A stretch of 64,000 bases of DNA from Frisingicoccus sp009929615 (GCA_028692275.1 JAQUXR010000001.1:186001-250000); one strand, 5' to 3'; positions 52,611 through 61,703 are shown, numbered from the stretch's first letter. Notes: generated by a model from the sequence alone, not told the origin. Translations and numbers: made by a program.

Positions 52611-53807
52611 TTATTCATACAGAGTATAAGCACCATCTTTAATCTGGATAAATTTGCTGCCTTTGTTTGGTTCACCGTCTGCAGTCCATGTGATTCCATC
52701 ACCTGTTAAACCATCAACAGTGATTTCTGTCATAGCTGCAATGAGGTCAGCACTTTCAATCGTTCCGGCCTTTTCCATAGCTGCTGCAATTGCATAAACT
52801 GTATCGTAAGCATCTGCTGCGAACTGGTCTGGTGTTGCACTATAAGCTGCTTCGTAAGATTTTACGAATGCTGCAACATTTTCAGATGGGTCTGCTGCGA
52901 AGAATGGGCTTAAGAAAATAGCACCTTCTACAGTTGTTGTATCTGTAACTGTGCCAAGAACGCCATCCCAGCCATCACTGCCGAGGAATGGAAGTTCCAT
53001 ACCCATGTCTTTAGCCTGTTTTGTAATATAAGTAGCATCCTGATAGTAAGCAGGTACGAAGATAGCATCTGCATCTGTTCCTTTAATGGATGTTAACTGT
53101 GTATTGAAATCTACATCTCCACCTGTGAAAGCTTCACTTGCAACGATTTCTCCGCCTTTAGAAGCAACCTCTTCTTCGAAAGCTTCACGTATACCCATGC
53201 TGTAATCGGAAGAGCTATCATAAAGAACTGCAATTTTCTTATATCCAAGAGTTTCAACAGCCATGTCTGCCATACTTACACCCTGAGATGGATCTGTAAA
53301 GCAGATACGGAAAGCGTTGTCATTCTTTGTACAATCCATAGCAGAACCTGATGGTGTAATCTGTAAAATGCCATCTTCACTGGTAAGGTCTGTAATAGCG
53401 ATACAAGCACCACTTGTTACACAACCGAGAATAGCCTGTGCACCTTTATCCATTACTGTGTTATAAGCCTGAATAGCTTTATCTTCTGCTGCTTCATCAT
53501 CAGCAAACTCCATATCTAAAGAATATGTTTTGTCGCCAACTTTAACACCGCCGGCAGCATTGATTTCTTCAATAGCTATTTCAGCACCCTGTTTTACGGA
53601 AACACCGTAGGAAGCTGCATCACCTGTAAGAGGTCCAATACCTCCGATTAAAAATACATCATCCCCAGCTGCTGCTGTTGTTTCACCAGCTGCTGCTGTT
53701 TCTGCCTTTGTTTCAGCTTTTTTCTCTCCGCCGCCACAAGCAGTAAGAGATGCAACAACTAAAGATGCAGCTAAAGTCAAACTAATTACTTTTGTCATTT
53801 TTTTCAT
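52611..53807 (-). CDS. livJ: Branched-chain amino acid-binding lipoprotein LivJ
   Basis: 398 residues. Signal peptide with lipobox LTACGG. GGIGPLTGDAASYGVSVKQGAEIAIEEINAAGG and LDMEFADDEAAEDKAIQAYNTVMDKGAQAILGCVTSGACIAI fit the periplasmic-binding-protein I fold of LivJ/LivK. It captures Leu/Ile/Val or related amino acids outside the membrane and delivers them to LivHM. Confidence 0.93.
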   Translation of the reverse strand: MKKMTKVISLTLAASLVVASLTACGGGEKKAETKAETAAAGETTAAAGDDVFLIGGIGPLTGDAASYGVSVKQGAEIAIEEINAAGGVKVGDKTYSLDMEFADDEAAEDKAIQAYNTVMDKGAQAILGCVTSGACIAITDLTSEDGILQITPSGSAMDCTKNDNAFRICFTDPSQGVSMADMAVETLGYKKIAVLYDSSSDYSMGIREAFEEEVASKGGEIVASEAFTGGDVDFNTQLTSIKGTDADAIFVPAYYQDATYITKQAKDMGMELPFLGSDGWDGVLGTVTDTTTVEGAIFLSPFFAADPSENVAAFVKSYEAAYSATPDQFAADAYDTVYAIAAAMEKAGTIESADLIAAMTEITVDGLTGDGITWTADGEPNKGSKFIQIKDGAYTLYE

Positions 53808-53839
53808 TTCCTTTTTCCTCCTTATTCGATTTACCGTTT

Positions 53840-53869
53840 ATTTTAATACTTTACTCCCTCTGTTGTCAA
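53840..53869 (-). promoter_or_regulatory. Promoter of the liv operon
   Basis: Minus strand perfect -35 TTGACA (53869-53864), 18-base spacer, -10 TAAAAT (53845-53840). The leader to the livJ ATG is short and contains the AGGAGG site. Confidence 0.75.
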
Positions 53870-53984
53870 TCTTTTCCGCATAAGATTGGGAAAAGATTGG
53901 CTTTTCTCCAAACCTTTTTAGGGGTATAATAAAGGTACTATAAATCCGTTTAACCCAGCACTTTATGAGAAAGGGGAATTTTTT

Positions 53985-55550
53985 ATGAAAGTTCTTACAA
54001 ACGGCCATTTTATTTCCTGCGAAGATACGAATCACTGTTTTTCCGTTATGGTCATTGACAAAGATAAAATTCTATTTACAGGTGACCGTATTCCCGAGTC
54101 CTATGCAGACTGTCCTTCGATTGACATGCACGGTTTTACTATTGTCCCTGCTTTTTCGGACACCCACATGCATTTTGAAAGCTATGCTCTTTTCAAAACC
54201 ACTGTAGATGTGCGAAATGCCAAAGACTTTGAGGATATGGGACAGATGCTTCGGGACTGGACAGATACCCATCCAAAGGCGGCTTTTTTACCTGCCTACG
54301 GCTGCAGTGCCCATACCGTTTCCGAAAAACGGCTTCCTGAGATGGCTGACCTGGATGCTATGACTGATATTCCCCTGCTCATTGTCAAATACGACGGCCA
54401 TGCCGCTGTGGCAAATTCTGCCCTGATTGACCTTTTCCCGGATGAGGTTCTCTCCGACCCGGGATTTGATGCCGAAACTGGCTGGCTCTATCAAAACGCC
54501 TTCTATAAAGGTGTCAATTTTATTACCGGCAAAGTGTCTCCTATCACCTTACTTGAGGGTATGCACCAGGCTGCCCAGGACCTTGCCCAGATGGGTATTG
54601 GCTATATTCACACCGTTGAAGGTGTCGGCTATCAGAACGATATTGATATTGACACCATTAATATTATCCGTCGTGGACTTCCACAGAAATTCACCGTATT
54701 TTTTCAGACTATGGACGTTGATAAAGTTGTCAAAAGAAAGATGGGACACATCGGTGGATGTTTCTCCCTCGCTTTAGATGGCTGTTTTGGCTCCGAAGAT
54801 GCTGCTCTTTCCAATGGCTATGCCAATAACCCAGAGAATAAAGGCTTTCTTGCCTATACGCAGGAAGAAGTCAACAGTTTTTGTATCCGGGCCAATCGTG
54901 CCGGTCTTCAGATTACGATGCATGCCATTGGCGATGCTGCTGTCTCACAGGCTTTGAATGCCTATGAAGCCGCCTATAAGGATTTTCCACACGAAGATGC
55001 CCGGCATATTTTAATCCATGGTGATTTAATGAATGATGCCGCCATCCACAAAGTAAAAGAATTAGGCATCACCATTGCTGTACAGCCGGCTTTTCTTGAC
55101 TGGCCGCAGGAACCTGCTGATTATCTGGAATCCATTCTCGGCTCACAGGCAAATGACATTCTTCCTCTTAGAGATATGGTTGATGGAGGCTTACTTATCA
55201 CATCCGGAAGCGACGCTCCATGTACCCTGCCGAATCCTATTGAAGGCATTCACATCTGCTGTAATCATCCAAATCCACAGCAGGCCCTGACCCCTTTGGA
55301 GGCATTAAAAACCTATACTCTCTGGCCGGCCAGAAGTGCTTTTGATGATGATTTATATGGCAGCTTAACACCTGGTAAAAAAGCCAACTTCCTCGTTCTG
55401 GATAAAGATATTCTATCTATTCCGAAAGATGAGATTATAACAACGAAGATAAAAGGTGTCTTTCTGAATGGTCGTAGATTCCGCCCATCAGAGAAGTTCT
55501 CTCTGCCTGAGCTGGCCCGTAAGATTTTTATAAACCGCAAGGAGGCTTAA
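53985..55550 (+). CDS. Amidohydrolase family protein (YtcJ-like)
   Basis: 521 residues. Metal motif SDTHMHFESY (HxH), C-terminal HAIGDAAVSQALNAYE, HILIHGDLMN and TSGSDAPCTLPNP, and GSLTPGKKANFLVLDKDI typical of amidohydrolase-3/YtcJ proteins. Hydrolyses an amide or cyclic amide; substrate unknown. No signal peptide. A TATAAT at 53925 is probably its -10 box. Confidence 0.87.
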   Translation: MKVLTNGHFISCEDTNHCFSVMVIDKDKILFTGDRIPESYADCPSIDMHGFTIVPAFSDTHMHFESYALFKTTVDVRNAKDFEDMGQMLRDWTDTHPKAAFLPAYGCSAHTVSEKRLPEMADLDAMTDIPLLIVKYDGHAAVANSALIDLFPDEVLSDPGFDAETGWLYQNAFYKGVNFITGKVSPITLLEGMHQAAQDLAQMGIGYIHTVEGVGYQNDIDIDTINIIRRGLPQKFTVFFQTMDVDKVVKRKMGHIGGCFSLALDGCFGSEDAALSNGYANNPENKGFLAYTQEEVNSFCIRANRAGLQITMHAIGDAAVSQALNAYEAAYKDFPHEDARHILIHGDLMNDAAIHKVKELGITIAVQPAFLDWPQEPADYLESILGSQANDILPLRDMVDGGLLITSGSDAPCTLPNPIEGIHICCNHPNPQQALTPLEALKTYTLWPARSAFDDDLYGSLTPGKKANFLVLDKDILSIPKDEIITTKIKGVFLNGRRFRPSEKFSLPELARKIFINRKEA

Positions 55551-55554
55551 AGCC

Positions 55555-55995
55555 ATGATTTACACGCCCATGACAAAAAAAGCCATGCGTATTGCTTATG
55601 ATGCTCACCATGGTCAGGTTGACAAAACCGGTCTTCCTTATATATATCACCCGATACATCTGGCTGAGTCCATGACAGATGAAGACAGTACCATTGTTGC
55701 ACTGCTTCATGACGTCATCGAAGATACTGCTCTGACACTGGACGATTTATCCAGAGAAGGTTTTTGCGAGGACGTGTTAACCGCTTTAACGCTTTTAACA
55801 CATAACCCGGCGGAGTCCTATATGGATTATGTATCCCGCCTGTCCACCAGCCCTCTGGCACTACGGGTTAAACTGGCAGATTTACGCCATAATTCAGATA
55901 TAACCCGGCTGGACAACGTGGATTTAAAAGCTGAAAACCGGTTAAAGAAGTATGAAAAAGCCATGCAGCTTTTAGAGGCCGTCTCCGGCCGTTGA
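55555..55995 (+). CDS. HD domain phosphohydrolase (MESH1/SpoT hydrolase-like)
   Basis: 146 residues. MRIAYDAHHGQVDKTGLPYIYHPIHLAESM, IVALLHDVIEDTALTLDDL and VKLADLRHNSDITRL reproduce the His, HD, ED and ND pattern of the hydrolase domain of RelA/SpoT, without a synthetase domain. Such small alarmone hydrolases can degrade (p)ppGpp; activity is inferred. Its AAGGAGG ribosome site overlaps the end of the amidohydrolase gene. Confidence 0.82.
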   Translation: MIYTPMTKKAMRIAYDAHHGQVDKTGLPYIYHPIHLAESMTDEDSTIVALLHDVIEDTALTLDDLSREGFCEDVLTALTLLTHNPAESYMDYVSRLSTSPLALRVKLADLRHNSDITRLDNVDLKAENRLKKYEKAMQLLEAVSGR

Positions 55996-56020
55996 CTTTT
56001 AATAGAAATTCACTTATGAT
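55992..56020 (+). promoter_or_regulatory. Promoter of the hydrogenase-maturase leader
   Basis: TTGACT (55992-55997) overlapping the stop codon of the HD gene, 17-base spacer, TATGAT (56015-56020). Confidence 0.75.
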
Positions 56021-56026
56021 AAAATA

Positions 56027-56138
56027 ACATCAACCTGCTGAGTTCAAGGGTTCGTCCCGCGGACAAAGACAAGGATTATAGGATTTTTATATGTATACCC
56101 TTACCCTGTCCAGCTCTTTTTGGACAGGGTAATTTTTT
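56027..56138 (+). ncRNA. Unassigned leader RNA with intrinsic terminator before the hyd maturase operon
   Basis: The transcript from the promoter at 55992 would run ~75 bases, then meet TTACCCTGTCC (56101) / GGACAGGGTAA (56122) with TTTTTT, a strong terminator 26 bases before TM1266. Inside, AAGGGT (56046) can pair with ACCCTT (56097), a stem whose 3' side shares two bases with the terminator's 5' arm, and GTCC/GGAC form an inner hairpin. It is built like a riboswitch or protein-controlled attenuator, but matches no class I know. Confidence 0.55.
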
Positions 56139-56163
56139 ATGTAATAGGTAAAAGGAGGTTTTT

Positions 56164-56409
56164 ATGGATACACGAATTGCCGTCATTGGCATTATTATTG
56201 AAAATCCACAGGCTGTTGAAAAACTCAATGCTATTCTTCATGAATACTCCGAGTATATTCTTGGAAGAATGGGAATCCCACATCAGAAACGAAATCTTTC
56301 AATTATCAGCATTGTCATTGACGCACCTCAAAATGTCGTCAGTGCCCTTTCCGGTAAATTGGGAATGCTTCCGGATGTCAGCACGAAAACCGTCTATTCA
56401 AAAGTATAG
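56164..56409 (+). CDS. TM1266 family iron-only hydrogenase system regulator
   Basis: 81 residues with a perfect AAAGGAGG site. IAVIGIIIENPQAVEKLNAILHEYSEYILGRMGIPHQKRNLSIISIVIDAP and ALSGKLGMLPDVSTKTVYSK match the ACT-like TM1266 family, always found with hydE/hydF/hydG. Presumed regulator of H-cluster maturation; mechanism unknown. Confidence 0.92.
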   Translation: MDTRIAVIGIIIENPQAVEKLNAILHEYSEYILGRMGIPHQKRNLSIISIVIDAPQNVVSALSGKLGMLPDVSTKTVYSKV

Positions 56410-56421
56410 AAAGAGGCCCAT

Positions 56422-57477
56422 ATGTTATTAAAAAATTTAATTAGTCAATTAAAGTTTAACCACACATTGAGCCAAGATGAGTTTGTCACCCTATTGGATG
56501 GCCTTAGTAAAGATAAGGATGCTTCTGAATTTTTAAAAGACGAAGCCCGTCGAACTGCTCAAAGACACTTTGGACAGGATATTTATATCCGGGGGCTTAT
56601 TGAATTTACCAATTATTGTCGAAATGACTGCTATTACTGCGGTATCCGGCGGAGCAATGACAAAGCTTCCCGCTACCACCTGACCAAAGAGGATATTTTA
56701 GAATGCTGCCGCACCGGATACCAGCTGGGATTTCGGACCTTTGTTCTACAGGGCGGCGAAGACCTGTCTTATAGTGATGAGGATATGTGTGAAATCATTT
56801 CTTCTATACGGCAAGGCTGGCCAGACTGTGCTATTACGCTCTCTGTTGGTGAAAGAGAACGGGACACTTATCAAAAGTGGTTCGATGCCGGGGCCAATCG
56901 GTTTTTGTTACGTCACGAAACCGCCGAACGGACCCACTATGACAAGCTCCATCCCCCGGGACTAACGGCGGAACACCGACAGAACTGCCTCCGGGTACTG
57001 AAATCTATTGGATATCAGACGGGTACTGGCTTTATGGTCGGTTCACCTTTTCAAACCACTGAAAATCTGGCGTCGGATTTAATATTTATCCACGAACTCC
57101 AGCCGGAAATGGTTGGTATCGGCCCCTTTATTCCCCATCAGGATACACCTTTCAAAGATTATTCGGCCGGAAGCCTGGAACTAACACTGCATCTGATAAG
57201 TATTCTTCGGCTGATGCTTCCAAATGGGCTGCTTCCAGCTACCACCGCTTTGGGAACAATTCATCCCCAGGGTCGGGAAATGGGAATTCTTGCAGGTGCC
57301 AATGTGGTTATGCCTAATCTGTCCCCTGTAGATGTCCGAAAAAAATATTTATTATATGACAACAAAATATGCACTGGTGAAGAATCCGCAGAATGTCGAG
57401 ACTGCCTGAATAAACGGCTTGAATCCATTGGCTACAGGATTGTTACTGCCCGCGGTGATTATGCACCAAAGAAATAA
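56422..57477 (+). CDS. hydE: [FeFe] hydrogenase H-cluster radical SAM maturase HydE
   Basis: 351 residues. Radical SAM cluster motif CRNDCYYCGIRRSN, LQGGEDLSYSDEDM, RHETAERTHYDKLHPP, and VGIGPFIPHQDTPF are HydE-type. Makes the dithiomethylamine precursor of the H-cluster two-iron subcluster. C-terminal Cys residues (CTGEESAECRDC) suggest the optional second cluster. Confidence 0.95.
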   Translation: MLLKNLISQLKFNHTLSQDEFVTLLDGLSKDKDASEFLKDEARRTAQRHFGQDIYIRGLIEFTNYCRNDCYYCGIRRSNDKASRYHLTKEDILECCRTGYQLGFRTFVLQGGEDLSYSDEDMCEIISSIRQGWPDCAITLSVGERERDTYQKWFDAGANRFLLRHETAERTHYDKLHPPGLTAEHRQNCLRVLKSIGYQTGTGFMVGSPFQTTENLASDLIFIHELQPEMVGIGPFIPHQDTPFKDYSAGSLELTLHLISILRLMLPNGLLPATTALGTIHPQGREMGILAGANVVMPNLSPVDVRKKYLLYDNKICTGEESAECRDCLNKRLESIGYRIVTARGDYAPKK

Positions 57478-57490
57478 AAGGAGAAAAAAT

Positions 57491-58909
57491 ATGTATGATA
57501 TGAAGTCTTTAAAGGCTGAAGAATTTATTAATGACGAAGAAATCCTGGATTGTTTAAACTATGCCCGGGAAAACAAAAACAACCGTGAACTTATTGAGGC
57601 TATATTAAAAAAAGCTGAATCCATGAAAGGAATCAGTCATAGAGAAGCCGCTGTTCTTTTAGAATGCGATATGCCAGACGTAACAGAACAGGTATTCCAT
57701 CTTGCAAAGAAAATAAAAAATCGTTTCTACGGCAATCGAATCGTTATGTTTGCTCCGCTTTACCTGTCAAATTACTGTATTAACGGCTGTACCTACTGCC
57801 CTTACCATGCAAAGAACAAACATATCGCACGTAAGAAACTGACACAGGAAGAAATCAAACAGGAAGTTATTGCGCTTCAGGATATGGGCCACAAACGACT
57901 GGCTCTGGAAGCCGGTGAAGACCCTGTAAATAATCCTATTGAATATATTCTGGAATGTATTCACACTATTTACGGCATTAAGCATAAAAATGGTGCTATT
58001 CGCCGTGTTAATGTCAACATCGCGGCGACAACCGTGGAAAACTACCGTAAATTAAAAGATGCAGGTATTGGAACTTATATTCTCTTCCAGGAAACCTACA
58101 ACAAAAAAAGCTATGAAGAACTCCATCCAACCGGGCCAAAGCATGATTATGCTTATCATACCGAGGCTATGGACCGTGCTATGGAGGGCGGTATCGACGA
58201 TGTAGGCCTTGGTGTCCTCTTTGGCCTGAATATGTACCGTTATGATTTTGTCGGCCTTCTCATGCACGCTGAACATCTTGAAGCAGCACAGGGTGTTGGA
58301 CCGCATACGATCAGTGTGCCTAGAATCTGTCCTGCCGATGATATCGATGTCAACACTTTCTCCAATGCCATCCCTGATGACATTTTTGAAAAAATCGTTG
58401 CTTTAATCCGAATCACCGTTCCATACACAGGCATGATCATCTCCACCCGAGAATCAAAACGGGTTCGTGAAAAAGTTCTTCAGCTCGGTGTTTCCCAGAT
58501 TAGTGGCGGCTCCCGTACAAGCGTCGGCGGCTATGTTGAACCGGAACCGGAATCTGAAAATTCTTCCCAGTTCGATGTCACTGACCAGCGAAGCCTGGAC
58601 GAAGTCATTAACTGGCTTTTAGAAATGGGCTTTATTCCAAGTTTCTGCACCGCCTGTTATCGAGAGGGCCGTACCGGTGACCGTTTCATGTCACTGCTTA
58701 AATCCGGGCAGATTTCAAACTGCTGCCAGCCAAATGCCTTGATGACGCTTAAAGAATATCTGATGGATTACGCTTCTGAGGAAACCAAAAAGAACGGCGA
58801 AAAACTCATCGAGAAAGAAATCGATAACGTCACTAACGAAAAGGTTCGTAACCTGACAAAGGAACATTTAAAAGATATCTCCGAAGGAAAACGTGACTTC
58901 CGTTTCTAA
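57491..58909 (+). CDS. hydG: [FeFe] hydrogenase H-cluster radical SAM maturase HydG
   Basis: 472 residues from the ATG at 57491 (AAAGGAG 7 bases upstream), overlapping nothing; a frame from 57419 would overlap hydE. CINGCTYCPYHAKN is the radical SAM site; LEAGEDPVNNPIEYI and the C-terminal CTACYREGRTGDRFMSLLKSGQISNCC holds the auxiliary cluster Cys. Cleaves tyrosine to give CO and CN- ligands of the H-cluster. No hydF follows; a terminator ends the operon. Confidence 0.96.
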   Translation: MYDMKSLKAEEFINDEEILDCLNYARENKNNRELIEAILKKAESMKGISHREAAVLLECDMPDVTEQVFHLAKKIKNRFYGNRIVMFAPLYLSNYCINGCTYCPYHAKNKHIARKKLTQEEIKQEVIALQDMGHKRLALEAGEDPVNNPIEYILECIHTIYGIKHKNGAIRRVNVNIAATTVENYRKLKDAGIGTYILFQETYNKKSYEELHPTGPKHDYAYHTEAMDRAMEGGIDDVGLGVLFGLNMYRYDFVGLLMHAEHLEAAQGVGPHTISVPRICPADDIDVNTFSNAIPDDIFEKIVALIRITVPYTGMIISTRESKRVREKVLQLGVSQISGGSRTSVGGYVEPEPESENSSQFDVTDQRSLDEVINWLLEMGFIPSFCTACYREGRTGDRFMSLLKSGQISNCCQPNALMTLKEYLMDYASEETKKNGEKLIEKEIDNVTNEKVRNLTKEHLKDISEGKRDFRF

Positions 58910-58910
58910 A

Positions 58911-58952
58911 GCAAAAAAGAAGAACTGCTCAAAAACAGTTCTTCTTTTTTGC
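58911..58952. terminator. Bidirectional terminator between hydG and yaaA
   Basis: GCAAAAAAGAAGAACTG and CAGTTCTTCTTTTTTGC form a perfect 17-bp stem, useful in both directions. Confidence 0.9.
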
Positions 58953-58965
58953 ATTTTATTCCCCG

Positions 58966-59706
58966 CTATTTTAAAAATATGTACTGTCCTTCATCGGATA
59001 TTTCCGACGCAAATCGGTAACCAAGTCTGTCAAACTTCTGCATCTCCTCCGGTGCTTCTGCCTGCCGTTCTGCCATAAAACGAACCATTTCGCCCCGGGC
59101 CATCTTCGCCAGAGTTCCTTTTTCTATGACTTTATCCCCATTATACTCACCAAAAACACAGGTAATCCACCGTACTTCCGGTGTAAGATACATCGAAATA
59201 CACTTGCTGTACTCCTTTGATGCCAGATTAATAATCACCTTTGATTCTTCAAAAAGTCTCTCGGCTAGACGTTTTCCCCAAAACTCATAAAGATTTTTAC
59301 TGCCATTCACTTCTGCCTTTGCCTGCATCTCAAGCCGATAGGGTACAACCCCGTCCAGGGGTTTCAGCAGTCCGTAAAACCCGGATAGTATCCGCAGATG
59401 CTCCTGAAGATATGCCAGTGCACTATCCTCCATAATCGACGGTGCCATATACTGATATTGAATTCCTTCATAGGCCATCAGGGCGGGGGTCAGATTCTGG
59501 CGTAAATTCATCTTCTGAAATCGTTCAAAATTCTGCTCTGCTATCTTATCATTACACTTCCAGAGAGCTTTTGCTTCTCCATAGGAAAGAGCGGATATGT
59601 ACCGGCACAAAATATCCGCATCTTCAACAAACTCCGGATACCCCTCATAATTAAGGATATCCGGAGTCATATTCATCTTTTTTGCCGGCGATATAATAAA
59701 CCGCAT
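58966..59706 (-). CDS. yaaA: Peroxide stress protein YaaA (DUF328/UPF0246)
   Basis: 246 residues. MRFIISPAKKMN, ALMAYEGIQYQYM, ILSGFYGLLKPLDGVVPYRLEM, YEFWGKRLAERL, VINLASKEYSK and KMARGEMVRFM are family signatures. YaaA limits free iron and DNA damage under peroxide in E. coli and has a DNA-binding fold. Start shares a base with the stop of the upstream hydrolase (TAATG). Confidence 0.94.
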   Translation of the reverse strand: MRFIISPAKKMNMTPDILNYEGYPEFVEDADILCRYISALSYGEAKALWKCNDKIAEQNFERFQKMNLRQNLTPALMAYEGIQYQYMAPSIMEDSALAYLQEHLRILSGFYGLLKPLDGVVPYRLEMQAKAEVNGSKNLYEFWGKRLAERLFEESKVIINLASKEYSKCISMYLTPEVRWITCVFGEYNGDKVIEKGTLAKMARGEMVRFMAERQAEAPEEMQKFDRLGYRFASEISDEGQYIFLK

Positions 59707-60248
59707 TATTTTACAATCTTAGAAATATCACGGAATACAGAACATGTTGAGCCACGCATTAATTCAAAAAGAATTGCTTCGTATGTTGTTACACGAACAC
59801 CTTCCTGAACAGCTCTCTTAATGCCATACTTACGGTCTTCTGCATGTCTGGAACCTGCACAGTCTACAACAAGAACCGGCTCATATCCGCTCTCTTTTAA
59901 TTCAAGGCATGTCTGAAGAACACAAACGTGAGCCTCTGTACCACAAACAAGCACTGTCTTTTTACCAAGACCATCGACAGCTGCCTTAATCGCTGGGTCT
60001 CCGTAAACACTAAAGCTTGTCTTTTCCATATAATCTGTACTTCCCAAAGCTTCCTGAACGGAAGGAATGGTCATACCAATACCCTTCGTATACTGCTGGG
60101 TTACCACCATAGGAACTTCCAATAATTTCAAACCGGAAATAAGTTTACATACGTTCTTTTCAACTTCCTCCTGGTTATACATAGCTGGCATTAATTTCTC
60201 CTGCACATCTACGATAATTGCTGCTGTATTCTCGACTTTGATTAACAT
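59706..60248 (-). CDS. Isochorismatase family cysteine hydrolase
   Basis: About 180 residues from the ATG at 60248 (GGAGG upstream; frame open from 60272). Asp (AAIIVDVQEKLMPAMY), Lys (MEKTSFSVY) and Cys (VLVCGTEAHVCVLQTCLEL) give the catalytic triad. The VDVQEKLMP/TEAHVCV pattern is that of the YcaC/ISOC-type hydrolase group rather than nicotinamidase. Substrate unknown. Confidence 0.88.
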   Translation of the reverse strand: MLIKVENTAAIIVDVQEKLMPAMYNQEEVEKNVCKLISGLKLLEVPMVVTQQYTKGIGMTIPSVQEALGSTDYMEKTSFSVYGDPAIKAAVDGLGKKTVLVCGTEAHVCVLQTCLELKESGYEPVLVVDCAGSRHAEDRKYGIKRAVQEGVRVTTYEAILFELMRGSTCSVFRDISKIVK

Positions 60249-60297
60249 AATTTTGTATCCTCCTTGCATCATATAGTCAGTTTAATTCTACCATTCT

Positions 60298-60909
60298 TTA
60301 TAAAGACCGTCCAGAAAATCTTTTGATGATTTCCTCCGGACACGTGCTTTTCATCAGCTCCGACATCATACAGATTCCCGCTGCTCCTGCCTCCAGTGCC
60401 ATAGGTCCGTGAACCAGGTCCATGCCACCAATGGCAAATACAGGTATATTTACAGAATCACATATTTCTTTCAAAAAATCCAGTCCTCTGGCAGCCAGTC
60501 CTTTTTTACAGTCTGTCAGGAAAATATGGCCTGCGATGACATAATCCGCACCAATTTCTTCTGCATATAGAGCTTCTTCTCTGCTGTGAACGGATACGCC
60601 TAGACATTTCCACTTTCCTATGCCTTCCGGTCTTTGGGCCAATTCTTTAAAAACCGCCATCGAAAGGTGAATCCTCCGATTAAAAATCTTCTGACTGACT
60701 TCATGAAAATGATTAATAATTAAAGGTGTTTCATAAGCATTACACAGTACCTGGCACTTTTTTGCCAATAGTTCATAATCTAAAGGCTGAAGGTCCTTTT
60801 CCCTCAGAATAATGCCATCAGGCCGTGCTGCTGCAATCTTTTCAATCTGCTTAAGAAAAACCGGCTCTCCGCCTTCGACAAGATTTCGGTTTGTCACTGC
60901 GTAAATCAT
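60298..60909 (-). CDS. tenI: TenI/ThiE family protein (thiazole tautomerase-like)
   Basis: 203 residues. MIYAVTNRNLVEG, IILREKDL, NHFHEVSQ, IHLSMAVF, GVSVHSREEALYAEEIGADYVIAGHIFLTDCKKGLAARGL and FAIGGM. The GHIFLTDCKKGLAARGL stretch is the TenI type, and the ThiE residues for HMP-PP (e.g., HLGQxD) are altered (HLSM). Likely aromatises the thiazole carboxylate in thiamine synthesis or has a related role. Overlaps larB by ATGA. Confidence 0.82.
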   Translation of the reverse strand: MIYAVTNRNLVEGGEPVFLKQIEKIAAARPDGIILREKDLQPLDYELLAKKCQVLCNAYETPLIINHFHEVSQKIFNRRIHLSMAVFKELAQRPEGIGKWKCLGVSVHSREEALYAEEIGADYVIAGHIFLTDCKKGLAARGLDFLKEICDSVNIPVFAIGGMDLVHGPMALEAGAAGICMMSELMKSTCPEEIIKRFSGRSL

Positions 60910-61658
60910 TTTTTATCACCCAATGTCAGCCGGTTAATCTGAGCCGCCATATATCCGGCGCCAAAACCATTGTCAATATTGACAACCGCTACGCCCTCGG
61001 CACAGGAATTAATCATTGTAAGTAATGCAGACATCCCCTGCATATTCGCGCCATAACCCACCGATGTAGGCACGCCAATAACCGGTTTATCCACAAGTCC
61101 TGCAACAACCCCGGCCAATGCCCCTTCCATTCCGGCAATAGCAACCACACAGTTTGCCTTACGTATCTCCTCGGATTTTGACAGAAGCCGGTGAATTCCA
61201 GCTACGCCAACATCATAAATCCGGTCAACATAACACCCAAAAAACTCTGCTGTCCGTGCTGCTTCTTCCGCAACAGGAATATCCGAAGTTCCTCCGGTGC
61301 AAACCGCGATACGTCCTTCTAATTCCGGCACATTATATTGAAGATAGATGGTTCTGGAAAGCTCTTCATAGACAGCTCCCGGAAGTACGGCACGTACAGC
61401 CTCATACTGCTCCTTTGTCGCCCGGGTGCCCAAAACGTTACTCTGCCGCTCTCCAAAACTCTGAAATATTTTCACCAGATGCTCTGTCGTTTTACCTGCA
61501 CAATAGACCACTTCTCCAAATCCGGAACGCAGTGCCCGATGATGGTCCAGTTTTGCAAATCCCAAATCTTCATAAGGCAGCTTTTTTAAATATTCCTCTG
61601 CCTCTTTTAAATCCATTTCCTTATTTTGAACCTTTTCCAATAACTCATGTACGTCCAT
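60906..61658 (-). CDS. larB: Nickel pincer cofactor biosynthesis protein LarB
   Basis: About 250 residues from the ATG at 61658 (GGGAG 8 bases upstream). LDHHRALRSGFGEVVYCAGKT, NVLGTRATKEQYE, AVCTGGTSDIPVAEEAARTAEFFG, IAGMEGALAGVVAGLVDKPVIGVPTSVGYGANMQGMSALLTMINSCAEGVAVVNIDNGFGAGYMA are the AIR-carboxylase-like LarB domain. It carboxylates and hydrolyses nicotinic acid adenine dinucleotide. No larC or larE is in the window, so the pathway is incomplete here. Confidence 0.93.
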   Translation of the reverse strand: MDVHELLEKVQNKEMDLKEAEEYLKKLPYEDLGFAKLDHHRALRSGFGEVVYCAGKTTEHLVKIFQSFGERQSNVLGTRATKEQYEAVRAVLPGAVYEELSRTIYLQYNVPELEGRIAVCTGGTSDIPVAEEAARTAEFFGCYVDRIYDVGVAGIHRLLSKSEEIRKANCVVAIAGMEGALAGVVAGLVDKPVIGVPTSVGYGANMQGMSALLTMINSCAEGVAVVNIDNGFGAGYMAAQINRLTLGDKK

Positions 61659-61703
61659 ATCTTTTCTCCCTTGAATCCACATAAACAAGCTACTTAAATT
61701 GGT

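Noticed and set aside
56027..56138. Assigning the hyd leader to NiCo/czcD, TPP, THF or SAM riboswitches
   Set aside because: None of the conserved cores I recall for these classes is present; left unassigned.
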